Assembly: GCF_008932115.1 (NCBI RefSeq)
Contig: NZ_CP044543.1
Location: forward strand, 992,001-1,056,000
Direction: 5' to 3'
DNA length: 64,000 bases
Origin: Bradyrhizobium betae
GTDB lineage: Bacteria > Pseudomonadota > Alphaproteobacteria > Rhizobiales > Xanthobacteraceae
In this document: piece after piece, positions 46,154-54,641 of the stretch
Layout of the letters: each line of letters opens with the position of its first letter
Position numbering within the stretch: the stretch's first letter is position 1
Translations under genes and position numbers: made by a program
The notes under the pieces: model-generated
Seen by the model: the letters and a program-made list of their open reading frames with translations, nothing else
Told to the model about the DNA's origin: nothing
Databases searched by the model: none

Positions 46154-46797
46154 CCATCAGTCACCACCCACCGGACGAACTGCTTGCCGATTTCGCAACG
46201 GGCCGACTCGACGAGGCCGATCATCTCGTTGTCGCCGTGCACGTCGCGCAGTGCCCGGCGTGCCGCCGCTTTGCCGGGGCGATGGAGCATCTGGCCGGCG
46301 CCGCGCTCGAGGAGACCGCACCGGTTGCGATGAAGGCCGATGCGTTCGCGGCGATCATGGCGAAGCTCGATGAGCCGCAGCCGGCGCCGCGCGAGGATGC
46401 CCAGCCGCCTGCCGAGCTTCCGGATGAGGATTTGCCGGAGATATTGCGCCGCTGCCGGTTCGGCAAGCAACGCCGCGTGGCGCCCGGCCTGAAGCTTCAA
46501 CCGATCATTCTGCCGAGCGCGAAACAGTCGCGCGCGTTCCTGCTGTGGTCCGCGCCCGGCGCACGCATGCTGCAACACTCTCACAGTGGAACGGAGCTGA
46601 CCTGCGTGTTGAAGGGCAGCTTCAGTCACGAAGCCGGCCGCTACGGCCCGGGCGATTTCGATTTCGGCGACGGCGAGGTCGATCATCAGCCTGTCGTGGG
46701 GCCGGAGGAACCCTGCCTGTGTCTGGTCGCCATGACCGGAGACCTCGAATTGCATGGACTGCTTGGCCGGCTGATTTCGCCCTTCGTCCGGCTTTGA
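46150..46797 (+). CDS. chrR: ChrR-family zinc anti-sigma factor with cupin domain
   Basis: A 215-residue cytoplasmic anti-sigma factor. The N-terminal zinc domain has H5/H6, H31, C35 and C38 (HVAQCPAC), the same numbers as the zinc ligands of Rhodobacter ChrR. The C-terminal cupin has H143, H145 and E149 (QHSHSGTEL) and H179 (EVDHQP), each two positions from the Rhodobacter cupin ligands. In that system singlet oxygen triggers ChrR breakdown and releases RpoE. The gene starts in the sigma stop (ATGA), so the two are coupled. Confidence 0.95.
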   Translation: MTISHHPPDELLADFATGRLDEADHLVVAVHVAQCPACRRFAGAMEHLAGAALEETAPVAMKADAFAAIMAKLDEPQPAPREDAQPPAELPDEDLPEILRRCRFGKQRRVAPGLKLQPIILPSAKQSRAFLLWSAPGARMLQHSHSGTELTCVLKGSFSHEAGRYGPGDFDFGDGEVDHQPVVGPEEPCLCLVAMTGDLELHGLLGRLISPFVRL

Positions 46798-46819
46798 GCG
46801 CGGCCTCCGTTCGCGGAGG

Positions 46820-46845
46820 TGATCCAGCGCCGCGCGGGCATCGTT
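46820..46845 (+). promoter_or_regulatory. Predicted ECF promoter of the second sigma-photolyase operon
   Basis: TGATCC (46820-46825), 16 bases, CGTT (46842-46845), 29 bases before the ATG at 46875. The -10 neighbourhood catcgtttcc is the same as in the site at 45443. It lies just after the chrR stop codon, so the downstream genes can be transcribed on their own. Confidence 0.7.
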
Positions 46846-46874
46846 TCCTTGCTGACTGATGCGGGAGACGAGGC

Positions 46875-47480
46875 ATGAGCTGCGGTCGCGCCGTTCAAAG
46901 GGATTCAAGCATCGAGCGGTTGAGTGCCCTGCTCCGGCGCGCCGGAAACGGCGACCAGCGGGCCTTTGCGGAATTGCACGCGTCGACCCGCAACAGGTTG
47001 CGCAAGACCGCACTGGCGGTGTCGCCATCGATCGTCGATCTCGACGATCTGCTTCAGGAAGCCTATCTGAAGATCTGGAAAAACGCCGCGAGTTTCGATT
47101 CACGACGCGCCTCGCCCATCACGTGGATGTGCACGATCATGCGCAACACCACAATCGACGCGCTCCGGCTGAAGCAGGTGGCCACGACCGATCTGGACGA
47201 AGCCTTGTCCGTGCCCGATGCAGGCGGGCGGGATACCGACCCGTTCGACTACGATCTCGTTCAGCCGATCGCGGCCGGTGTTCTCGACAGACTTCCACGG
47301 GATCGCCGGCATCTGCTCTCGCTCGCCTATCTCGAGGGTGAAAGCCGGCTGAGCCTGTCGCGGCGGTTCGGCGTGCCCGTCGGCACGATCAAGACCTGGC
47401 TGCATCGGACGCTCGCTTCGGTCCGCACCGATTGCCTGGCTTGTGCGTCAGGTGCTGCCGCACCGCAGCCCCATCCGTGA
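46875..47480 (+). CDS. Second ECF sigma factor
   Basis: A 201-residue ECF sigma factor. Sigma-2 has GDQRAFAELHASTRNRLRKTA, VDLDDLLQEAYLKIWKNA and WMCTIMRNTTIDALR. Sigma-4 has LLSLAYLEGESRLSLSRRFG followed by VPVGTIKTWLHRTLASVR. The start has ggagacgagg upstream. No anti-sigma gene of its own is next to it; instead the photolyase start overlaps its stop (GTGA). It sits behind a promoter of the RpoE-ChrR type, so it may form the second step of a sigma cascade. The C-terminal tail ends in CASGAAAPQPHP. Confidence 0.9.
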   Translation: MSCGRAVQRDSSIERLSALLRRAGNGDQRAFAELHASTRNRLRKTALAVSPSIVDLDDLLQEAYLKIWKNAASFDSRRASPITWMCTIMRNTTIDALRLKQVATTDLDEALSVPDAGGRDTDPFDYDLVQPIAAGVLDRLPRDRRHLLSLAYLEGESRLSLSRRFGVPVGTIKTWLHRTLASVRTDCLACASGAAAPQPHP

Positions 47481-49024
47481 GCCTGCCATTGGACCGATCC
47501 AGCGGGCCGGAGGACGTCCGCCATCTCGTCGTCGTGCTCGGAGACCAGCTCGACGCCGACGGCGCCGCATTCGACGGCTTCGACCCCGCCCACGACCTCG
47601 TGCTGCAGATGGAGGTGATCGAAGAGACCTCGTACATCCCGCAGCACAAAAAGCGCATCGCCTATTTCCTCGCCTCGATGCGACACTTCAGGGACGAACT
47701 GATCGCGCGCGGGCGGCGTGTGCACTATGTCTACATCGACGAGCACGACAATACCGGGCGCTTCGAAACCGAGATCGCGCGGGCCCAGCGTGGGTTCAGG
47801 CCCTCCCGGACGATTGTGGTCGAGCCGGGCGACTGGCGCGTCGCCGAGAAGCTGCGCCGCCTGCCGCAGGTGCCGGAGATCCGCAGCGACAGCCACTTCC
47901 TGTGCTCGCGCGAGGAGTTTGCGGCCTTTTCTGAACGACATCCACGCCCGGTGCTTGAAACCTTCTACCGCGCCATGCGCCGGAAGACCGGGCTTCTGAT
48001 GGATATCGCCGGACGACCTGTCGGCGGCGCGTGGAATTTCGACGCGGAGAATCGCAAATCCTTCGGCAGGACCAACCCCTCCATACCGCCGCGACCCGCA
48101 TGTCCGCCCGACGCGATCACGACGGAGGTGCTGCGGCTCGTCGCCGCACGCTTCGCAGGCAGCCCTGGCAAGCTCGACGGCTTCGACCTGCCTGTCACGC
48201 GGACACAGGCGCTCGCGCAGCTGGACGACTTCGTTGCCGAGCGGCTGCCGCAGTTCGGCGACTATCAGGACGCGATGCGATCCGGCCAGCCTTTCCTCTA
48301 CCACTCGGTCTTGTCGGGCCCGTTGAACCTGCACCAATTGCGCCCGCTGGAGGTCGTCCGGTCCGCGCTTCGAAACACCACGGCCCCGCTGAACGCGCTG
48401 GAAGGCTTCACCCGCCAGATCATCGGATGGCGAGAATTCGTCCGCGGCATCTACTGGCAGCGCATGCCGCACTATGCGCAAGCGAACGCGCTCGGCGCCG
48501 AATTGCCGATGCCGAAATTCTACTGGACCGGCGAGACCGACATGCGCTGCCTCGCCGAGGCGATTGGTCACACGATCGACTACGCCTATGCCCACCATAT
48601 CGAGCGGCTGATGGTGCTCGGGCTGTTCGCCATGCTGCTGGGCGTGCGGCCCTACGACGTCCATCGCTGGCACATGTCGATGTTCTGGGATGCGGTCGAT
48701 TGGGTTTCCCTGCCGAACACGCTCGGCATGAGCCAGCATGGCGACGGCGGCATTGTCGGCACGAAGCCCTACGCGGCGTCGGGCAACTACATCCACCGCA
48801 TGAGCGATCATTGCCGGCATTGCCGCTTCGATCCCAAAAAATCGATCGGCGAGGATGCCTGTCCCTTTACCACGCTCTACTGGAATTTCCTGGACAAGCA
48901 CCGCCATCGCTTCGCCGCCAACGGCCGGATGAAGAACCAGTATGCCAATCTGGCCCGCAAGGATGACGGAGAATTGCGCTCGATCCGGCGCCAGGCAGCC
49001 AGCATCGCCGAGGCCTTAACCTGA
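47477..49024 (+). CDS. phrB: Fe-S (6-4)-type photolyase / CryB-PhrB family
   Basis: A 515-residue flavoprotein of the iron-sulfur bacterial cryptochrome/photolyase group, which repairs (6-4) UV lesions in DNA. The N-terminal domain starts RHLVVVLGDQLDADGAAFDGF. The four cluster cysteines are C358, C446, C449 and C462 (MRCLAEA, DHCRHCRF, DACPF), with the same spacing (88, 3, 13) as the cluster cysteines of Agrobacterium PhrB. The FAD region has LNALEGFTRQIIGWREFVRGIY-type sequence. The GTG at 47477 overlaps the sigma stop by 4 bases, which decides the start and shows coupling. Confidence 0.93.
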   Translation: MSLPLDRSSGPEDVRHLVVVLGDQLDADGAAFDGFDPAHDLVLQMEVIEETSYIPQHKKRIAYFLASMRHFRDELIARGRRVHYVYIDEHDNTGRFETEIARAQRGFRPSRTIVVEPGDWRVAEKLRRLPQVPEIRSDSHFLCSREEFAAFSERHPRPVLETFYRAMRRKTGLLMDIAGRPVGGAWNFDAENRKSFGRTNPSIPPRPACPPDAITTEVLRLVAARFAGSPGKLDGFDLPVTRTQALAQLDDFVAERLPQFGDYQDAMRSGQPFLYHSVLSGPLNLHQLRPLEVVRSALRNTTAPLNALEGFTRQIIGWREFVRGIYWQRMPHYAQANALGAELPMPKFYWTGETDMRCLAEAIGHTIDYAYAHHIERLMVLGLFAMLLGVRPYDVHRWHMSMFWDAVDWVSLPNTLGMSQHGDGGIVGTKPYAASGNYIHRMSDHCRHCRFDPKKSIGEDACPFTTLYWNFLDKHRHRFAANGRMKNQYANLARKDDGELRSIRRQAASIAEALT

Positions 49025-49036
49025 GCCGCGGCTCAG
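49021..49036. terminator. Palindrome across the stop codons of photolyase and tspO
   Basis: Perfect 16-base palindrome CTGAGCCGCGGCTCAG that contains the TGA of the photolyase gene and the stop of the convergent tspO gene. There is no T run; it may slow polymerase or protect the two 3' ends. Confidence 0.4.
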
Positions 49037-49485
49037 TTGAGCCAGAAAATGCTGGCGTTGAGCAGGGTGGCAAAAGCCACCCAGGCGAGATAGGGCACGA
49101 ATAGCGCCGCGGCGACCCGGTCGGCCTGCCAACGCTCGACGATGAACCCGATGATGGACAGCAGCATCGCGACAATCACGGCCAGCGCCACGCCGGTGCG
49201 ATGCCAGGTGAAGAAGACCGGCGACCAGGTGAAATTGAGCAGCATCTGCACGGTCCAGAGCAGCATGCCCGCACCGCGCGGCGTCCGCTCCCAGGTCCGT
49301 GCCCCGGCCAGCGCGATCAGCAGGTAGATCACGGACCACGCCGGCGCGAACACCCAGTTCGGCGGGTTGAACGGCGGCTTGGTCAGCCCGGCATACCAGC
49401 CGCCCGGCAGGTTTGTACTACCGATGACAAAGCCGATCCCGACCACGATCAGGATGAACAGTGCCACTCTTGCATAACTTGCCAT
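49033..49485 (-). CDS. tspO: TspO/MBR family protein (tryptophan-rich sensory protein)
   Basis: A 150-residue five-helix membrane protein. The N-terminal family motif is GGWYAGLTKPPFNPPNWVFA followed by PAWSVIYLLIALAG; later LLNFTWSPVFFTWH and FVPYLAWVAFATLLNASIFWLN match the family. TspO binds tetrapyrroles and in Rhodobacter modulates light- and oxygen-dependent gene expression. The ATG at 49485 is chosen over an upstream codon at 49509 because it matches the usual N-terminus. An ECF-type promoter lies 42 bases upstream, tying it to the neighbouring sigma/ChrR system. Confidence 0.93.
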   Translation of the reverse strand: MASYARVALFILIVVGIGFVIGSTNLPGGWYAGLTKPPFNPPNWVFAPAWSVIYLLIALAGARTWERTPRGAGMLLWTVQMLLNFTWSPVFFTWHRTGVALAVIVAMLLSIIGFIVERWQADRVAAALFVPYLAWVAFATLLNASIFWLN

Positions 49486-49526
49486 TAGCCAACGTCGCGC
49501 GTGATACACATAGGGAGTATCGACTT

Positions 49527-49552
49527 AACGCTGCAGCAGCCGCATTGGATCA
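49527..49552 (-). promoter_or_regulatory. Predicted ECF promoter of tspO
   Basis: On the minus strand TGATCC (49552-49547), 16 bases, CGTT followed by AAG (49530-49527). It ends 41 bases before the tspO ATG and shares TGATCCAA with the site at 45443. Confidence 0.7.
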
Positions 49553-49585
49553 CTGACGGGACGCGGCGCAACGCCCTGCTCGGCC

Positions 49586-50413
49586 TTATTTCTGGGGTCC
49601 TGACAGCGAAATCTCGCGCTCGGCGCGGAAGACGTTGCTGTAGAGGTTGGCGATCCACTGCCGGCCGATCTCGGTCTTGTTGAGATAACCGATCTCGGTC
49701 TGGATGTGGGGTGCGACGCTGTTCCAGTAGAACTGCGGATAGCGGTTCACGATGTCTGCGGGCGAGTCGTAGCCGAGTTGGCGGTTCATGCCGACCTCCT
49801 CGAACTCGTAATAGAGCGCGTTGGCCTTGCGCAGATAATTGGGATCACCAAGCTGGCCGATGAAATCGGCGGCGCGCAGGATCGAAGCGTCCTCGTCGTA
49901 GTCCTGGCCCTCGCGGGCCGGAAAACGCGTGCCCTCGATGGCGCGGGCGATGCGCTCGCTGTCGAGCCCCTCGACCGGCCGTAGCCGCTGCTCTACGTAT
50001 AGTTTCGACCGGTCGACGTGATACATCATGAGACTGGCATCCGATGCACCCCGCGGCAGAGAGACCTTGCTCCCCGCCGCGTCGATCACGAAGCCGTCCT
50101 CGTCGTCGTCCTCGAACAGGCCACGGACGTAGCCGATGTCGTGGGCGAGGCAGGCGACGAGGATGTGGGTATAATCCTCCGCCGAGAGGTGCCCATGCAG
50201 ATGCCGGCCCTGGAGGATCGCCTGGCCGGCCAGCGTCACCAGCATGGTATGCTCGATATTGTGGTAGAGGGCGTCACTGTTGCCGATGCACTCCAGTGCC
50301 GTGCGCGTCGCCCCCTCTACGATCCTGGCAGAGTCCTCGTCGTAGCGCCGACGCATGAACGTGCCCAGCAACTTCTCCAGGGATTCGGCCGCCAGTCTTG
50401 GCAACGTGATCAT
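49586..50413 (-). CDS. HD-domain metal-dependent phosphohydrolase
   Basis: A 275-residue cytoplasmic HD-superfamily protein. The metal motif begins with LYHNIEHTMLV (H51 and H55) and continues with CLAHDIGYVRG (H91-D92). The H-N-x-x-H layout resembles the PDEase type, so a cyclic nucleotide or nucleotide phosphate is a possible substrate. The second half includes ILRAADFIGQLGDPNYLRKA, a likely later metal Asp. The ATG at 50413 is chosen for length. Its stop lies about 60 bases from the tspO promoter region, on the same strand as tspO. Substrate unknown. Confidence 0.8.
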   Translation of the reverse strand: MITLPRLAAESLEKLLGTFMRRRYDEDSARIVEGATRTALECIGNSDALYHNIEHTMLVTLAGQAILQGRHLHGHLSAEDYTHILVACLAHDIGYVRGLFEDDDEDGFVIDAAGSKVSLPRGASDASLMMYHVDRSKLYVEQRLRPVEGLDSERIARAIEGTRFPAREGQDYDEDASILRAADFIGQLGDPNYLRKANALYYEFEEVGMNRQLGYDSPADIVNRYPQFYWNSVAPHIQTEIGYLNKTEIGRQWIANLYSNVFRAEREISLSGPQK

Positions 50414-50635
50414 GGATTCAGCCCCGTTTGTCGGTGGTGTCCCACGCGTTCTCCCGACGCCCCGCTCTTGTCCTCGACGCAGGGGCCAGCATAGACCATC
50501 TTGGGCCACCTGACCAAATCCCGGGAACCCAAATTTGGCAATATGTTACAATCCCGCTACGCAACATCCCGGTTGAGGTCACATTTCGTCACACCTTGAG
50601 GGTGGGCAGGGAACGGTCCCGGTCCGACCGCCCCT

Positions 50636-51544
50636 TCAGGGCGCAGCCAGGATGTCGGCGCCCTCGGCCGAGCGCGACAGACTTCTGGCCAGATAGAACA
50701 ATTCGACCAGTTTGCCGCGTCTGCCGGCCAACGAGAAGATGTATTCGGGCGACTCCGCCTTGATTTCTGCGATCGCCACCTTGGCGATACGGTCGACGCG
50801 GCTCGAGCCGTGCTCCCAGACAAACCCGACACCGAGCCGATTGGCGACCGCCTCCAGCATGCCCTCCCGCGTGTTGACGATGATCGCTGGACTTGCGCGC
50901 AGATTGACGGCGCGAAACGCCCTGTCCACGGCGCGCTGGGTCGACGAATCCCGGGTCCGAAACACCAGCGGATACTGCATCAGGCCGGCGACGGACACGC
51001 GCGATTCACGGCTCAGGTCGTGAACGGGATGGCAGATCGCGACGACGCGCTGCTGCACGCAGGGCTCGCGACGGAAGCGATTGTCCTGCGGCACCTCCGG
51101 CAGCACAGCGACGTCGACGCGCTGGTCGACCACCGCCGCCATGATCGCCGACCAGCTTCCGATCTCGATGTTGATCTGGATCTTCGGATAGAGATTGCGA
51201 AAGGCCGCGATCAGCGCCATGCCCGGCATGGCGTTGCCGAGCCCGATCCGAAGCTCTCCCCCCATCAGCTCATCGCGCTGCTCCAGGATGGCCAGCGCGT
51301 CCGCCTCGATCGCCTGCATGCGGTTTGTCGAGGCATAGAGCCGACGGCACAACGACGTCGCGACCAGGTTCTGGCCGTGCCGATCGAACAGCGCAACGGC
51401 GAATTCGGCCTCCAGGTCGCGCACAAGCTGCGCAACCGCAGGTTGCGACACGCCTAGTCGCCTGGCTGCGGCCGCAAAGCTGCCGGTCTCGAACACCGCA
51501 TTGACCGCCCTGACGCGCGACGACGTCAGCGCCACGACACACAT
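50636..51544 (-). CDS. LysR-family transcriptional regulator
   Basis: A 302-residue LysR regulator. The N-terminal winged helix-turn-helix is SSRVRAVNAVFETGSFAAAA, then RRLGVSQPAVAQLVRDLEAEF. The C-terminal effector domain starts GELRIGLGNAMPGMALIAAF. It is divergent from an ABC importer operon, with 143 bases between the two starts, so that operon is its likely target. The ATG at 51544 is used; a GTG three codons later is an alternative. Confidence 0.93.
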   Translation of the reverse strand: MCVVALTSSRVRAVNAVFETGSFAAAARRLGVSQPAVAQLVRDLEAEFAVALFDRHGQNLVATSLCRRLYASTNRMQAIEADALAILEQRDELMGGELRIGLGNAMPGMALIAAFRNLYPKIQINIEIGSWSAIMAAVVDQRVDVAVLPEVPQDNRFRREPCVQQRVVAICHPVHDLSRESRVSVAGLMQYPLVFRTRDSSTQRAVDRAFRAVNLRASPAIIVNTREGMLEAVANRLGVGFVWEHGSSRVDRIAKVAIAEIKAESPEYIFSLAGRRGKLVELFYLARSLSRSAEGADILAAP

Positions 51545-51599
51545 CCCAAGGCCGATATTCCCCGTTCAGGACCACCCAAAAGCAAAACCTGGGATGCCT

Positions 51600-51623
51600 A
51601 TAAGCCAGGCCATTGATCGTTAT
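51600..51623. promoter_or_regulatory. Possible LysR-type dyad in the divergent region
   Basis: ATAA (51600-51603) and TTAT (51620-51623) are inverted, with a 16-base spacer, between the LysR gene and its presumed target operon. LysR proteins bind long, weak dyads in this position. Evidence is positional and the match is short. Confidence 0.3.
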
Positions 51624-51687
51624 GTGAATGTCGCACGCGCTCCCTACTCCTCCGTGCGCCGCAACAGGCAGCAGGGAACCAGCGCGA

Positions 51688-52839
51688 ATGGCGCAAATCG
51701 AGCTTTCCGCAATCCGCAAATCCTTCGACGGTACCGACGTCCTGAAGGGCATCGATTTCCGGATCGAGGACGGCGAGTTCATCTCGCTGGTCGGTCCGTC
51801 CGGCTGCGGGAAATCGACCCTGCTGCGCATCATTGCCGGGCTGGAGCCACAGAATTCGGGCCAGATCCGCATCGACGGCGTCGCGGTGGACGGCATTCGC
51901 CCGAGCGCGCGCAACCTCGCGATGGTGTTCCAGTCCTACGCGCTCTATCCGCATTTGAGTACCTTCGACAACATCGCGGTGCCGTTGCGGATGCGGCGCC
52001 TCTCCACGATCGAACGGCTGCCGCTCCTGGGCGCGCTGCTGCCGAGCCGACGTGCCAAGGAACGGCTCATCAGTGCCGACATTGCCGGGATCGCCGAGCA
52101 ACTCGACATCGCTCCGCTGCTGCGGCGCAAGCCGGGCCAATTGTCCGGCGGACAGCGGCAACGCGTCGCGGTCGGCCGCGCCATGGTGCGCGAGCCCCGG
52201 GCGTTCCTCTTCGATGAACCGCTCTCCAATCTCGACGCGAAACTGCGCGTCCACATGCGCGCAGAACTCGCTGAACTGCACCGCCGTCTCAAGGCAACGT
52301 TCGTCTACGTCACGCACGACCAGGCCGAGGCGATGACCATGTCGAGCCGGATCGCCGTCATGATGGCCGGTGAATTGATCCAGGCCGGGACGCCCGCGGA
52401 GATCTACAACGACCCCGACGATATTCGTGTGGCCGAATTCATCGGCAGTCCCAAGATCAACATTCTCCCCGGCCGGATCCGGAAGGACGGCGGCATCGAC
52501 GTGCTGGGGACGGCCCTGAAGCTTGCGTGCGGTGCGACGGCCGGCGACTGCCGCGTCGGCGTACGTCCGGAGCGGATCGAGCTCGGCGCAGGGCCATTCT
52601 CCGGAACGGTCGTCCATCTGGAAAACCTCGGCGCGGAGGCATTCGTCCATCTCGCGGTCGAAGGCGCCGCCTTGCGCCTGATCGCGCGGCTCGCGGATGT
52701 CAGGCACATGCCTGTGATGGGCAGTCGTGCGGCCTTTGGCTTTGCCCCCGACGCAGTGCGGGTTTTCGATCCCGCCGGAAAGCGGATCGAGCTCAGGCTG
52801 GAGCAGAGCGAGCGCATCCGTGAGCACGCCCATGTCTGA
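51688..52839 (+). CDS. ABC transporter ATP-binding protein (UgpC/MalK type)
   Basis: A 383-residue ATPase of the carbohydrate/glycerol-phosphate importer class. Walker A is GPSGCGKST (residues about 37-45), the Q-loop is in VFQSYALYPH, the signature is LSGGQRQRVAVGRA, Walker B is FLFDEPLSNLD and the switch His is in YVTHDQAEA. An extra stretch STIERLPLLGALLPSRRAKE is inserted in the helical domain. The C-terminal TOBE part has VGVRPERIELG. It is the first gene of a transporter operon and overlaps the permease gene by 8 bases. Confidence 0.92.
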   Translation: MAQIELSAIRKSFDGTDVLKGIDFRIEDGEFISLVGPSGCGKSTLLRIIAGLEPQNSGQIRIDGVAVDGIRPSARNLAMVFQSYALYPHLSTFDNIAVPLRMRRLSTIERLPLLGALLPSRRAKERLISADIAGIAEQLDIAPLLRRKPGQLSGGQRQRVAVGRAMVREPRAFLFDEPLSNLDAKLRVHMRAELAELHRRLKATFVYVTHDQAEAMTMSSRIAVMMAGELIQAGTPAEIYNDPDDIRVAEFIGSPKINILPGRIRKDGGIDVLGTALKLACGATAGDCRVGVRPERIELGAGPFSGTVVHLENLGAEAFVHLAVEGAALRLIARLADVRHMPVMGSRAAFGFAPDAVRVFDPAGKRIELRLEQSERIREHAHV

Positions 52840-53779
52840 CGGCTCCATGACGATCGATGCGGCCATCGTCTCCGCCGATGCGCCAAGGCGCGCGCCGCAA
52901 GCTCACGGCAGCCGGCGTACCTACTCCGCCTACGCCCTGGTGACGCCGGCCGCAACACTCATGCTGGCCATGCTGCTTGGTCCGCTCGCCGGCGTGATCG
53001 CCCTCTCCTTCACCGACTATCAGCTCGGCGCGCCGCATTTCTCCTGGATCGGGCTGGCCAATTACCACGACCTGTTCGCCGACAGGGTATTCTGGATCGC
53101 GCTGCGCAACACGCTGACCTATGTCGTGATCGTGGTGCCCGGCGCCGTGATCGCGGGCCTTGTGATCGCGCTGCTGATCCAGAGCGGGACCAGCCTGCGC
53201 AGCTTCTATCGGACGATCTACTTTCTGCCAGTCATGGCGACCCTGATCGCCATGGCAGTGGTGTGGGAGTTCATGCTGCATCCGCAATTCGGCCTGGTGA
53301 ACGGGCTGTTGCGCAGCGCGGGCCTGCCGGCCTTCGCCTGGCTGCAGGACCGCAGCACCGCCCTCTACGCGCTGTGCGCGATCGGCATCTGGCAGGCCGT
53401 CGGCTTCAACATGGTGCTGTTTCTCGCCGGCCTCGTCTCCATCCCCAAGCAGCTCTACGAAGCGGCCGAGATCGACGGCGCATCGAGCGGCTGGGCCCGC
53501 TTCCGCCTCGTGACCTGGCCGATGCTGGGGCCGGTCACGACCTTCGTCGTGGTGATCTCCGGCATCCGCTCCTTCCAGGTGTTCGACACCGTGCACGTGC
53601 TGACCAAGGGCGGCCCGTCGAAATCCACCGAGGTGCTGATCCACACCATGTACACGGAAGGCTTCGAGTTCTTCCGCTCCGGCTACGCTGCCGCGATCAC
53701 CGTGGTTTTCCTGGTCTTCGTTCTCGCCCTCACGCTCGTCAAATCGAGGCTCGCCGATCGCGGCGTGCATTATACATGA
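52832..53779 (+). CDS. ABC transporter permease (UgpA type)
   Basis: A 315-residue inner-membrane permease of the MalF/UgpA class with about six helices (PAATLMLAMLLGPLAGVIAL, NTLTYVVIVVPGAVIAGLVI and so on). The EAA loop that contacts the ATPase is EAAEIDGASSGWARFRLVTWP. The ATG at 52832 overlaps the ATPase end by 8 bases; another ATG at 52847 is possible. The stop overlaps the second permease start (ATGA). Confidence 0.92.
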   Translation: MSDGSMTIDAAIVSADAPRRAPQAHGSRRTYSAYALVTPAATLMLAMLLGPLAGVIALSFTDYQLGAPHFSWIGLANYHDLFADRVFWIALRNTLTYVVIVVPGAVIAGLVIALLIQSGTSLRSFYRTIYFLPVMATLIAMAVVWEFMLHPQFGLVNGLLRSAGLPAFAWLQDRSTALYALCAIGIWQAVGFNMVLFLAGLVSIPKQLYEAAEIDGASSGWARFRLVTWPMLGPVTTFVVVISGIRSFQVFDTVHVLTKGGPSKSTEVLIHTMYTEGFEFFRSGYAAAITVVFLVFVLALTLVKSRLADRGVHYT

Positions 53780-54612
53780 GCCATTCGCATCCCATCCCGT
53801 ACCGGGCGATACTCCGCCACGTCCTCCTGATCGCGGGTGCCGCGATCATGCTGGCGCCCTTCATCTGGATGATCTCGACCGCATCCAAGCCGCAGACCGA
53901 GGTCTTTTCCAGCGAGCTGCATCTGATCCCGCACCATTTCGCGCTGTGGGAGAACCTGCGCGAGGCCTTCGCCAAGTCCAATCTCCTGCGCTTCCTGATC
54001 AACGGCGTCATCGTCACGGTCTCGATCTTCGTGCTGCAGATCATGGTGGCGCTGCCGGCGGCCTACGCGCTGGCGAAACTTCGCTTCGTCGGCCGCGAGA
54101 CGCTGTTCGCACTCGTGCTGTTCGGGATCCTGATTCCGCCGCAGGCGACCGCGATCCCGATCTTCCTGTTGCTGCACAAGCTCGGCCTGCTCGACAGCTA
54201 TGCCGCGCTCGTCCTGCCTTTCACGATTTCCGTGTTCGGCATCTTCCTGATGCGCCAGTTCTTCAAGACCGTGCCGGACGATCTCGTCGATGCCGCGCGG
54301 ATGGACGGCATCTCCGAGTTCGGCATCGTCTGGCGGGTGATGCTGCCGGCCGCGATCCCGGCCGTCACCGCCTTCGGCATCTTCTCGGTGGTCGCGCACT
54401 GGAACGACTATTTCTGGCCGCTGATCGTGCTCAACAGCGAGCAACTGCGTACCCCGCCGCTCGCCGTTGCGCATTTCCGCAACAACGAGGCCGGCACCAG
54501 CTATGGCCCGCTGATGGCCGCCGCGATGGTGATCATCTCGCCGCTCGTCATCGCGTTCCTCTTTGCCCAGCGCCGCTTCATCGAGGGCATCACCCTCACC
54601 GGCATCAAGTGA
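53776..54612 (+). CDS. ABC transporter permease (UgpE type)
   Basis: A 278-residue inner-membrane permease of the MalG/UgpE class. The first helix is HVLLIAGAAIMLAPFIWMIS, and the EAA loop is VDAARMDGISEFGIVWRVMLP. It starts in the stop of the UgpA-type gene (ATGA), forming a coupled permease pair, and ends with RRFIEGITLTGIK, the usual C-terminus of this type. Confidence 0.93.
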   Translation: MSHSHPIPYRAILRHVLLIAGAAIMLAPFIWMISTASKPQTEVFSSELHLIPHHFALWENLREAFAKSNLLRFLINGVIVTVSIFVLQIMVALPAAYALAKLRFVGRETLFALVLFGILIPPQATAIPIFLLLHKLGLLDSYAALVLPFTISVFGIFLMRQFFKTVPDDLVDAARMDGISEFGIVWRVMLPAAIPAVTAFGIFSVVAHWNDYFWPLIVLNSEQLRTPPLAVAHFRNNEAGTSYGPLMAAAMVIISPLVIAFLFAQRRFIEGITLTGIK

Positions 54613-54641
54613 CCGCGTTACCTCAACCAGGGAGACTATCC

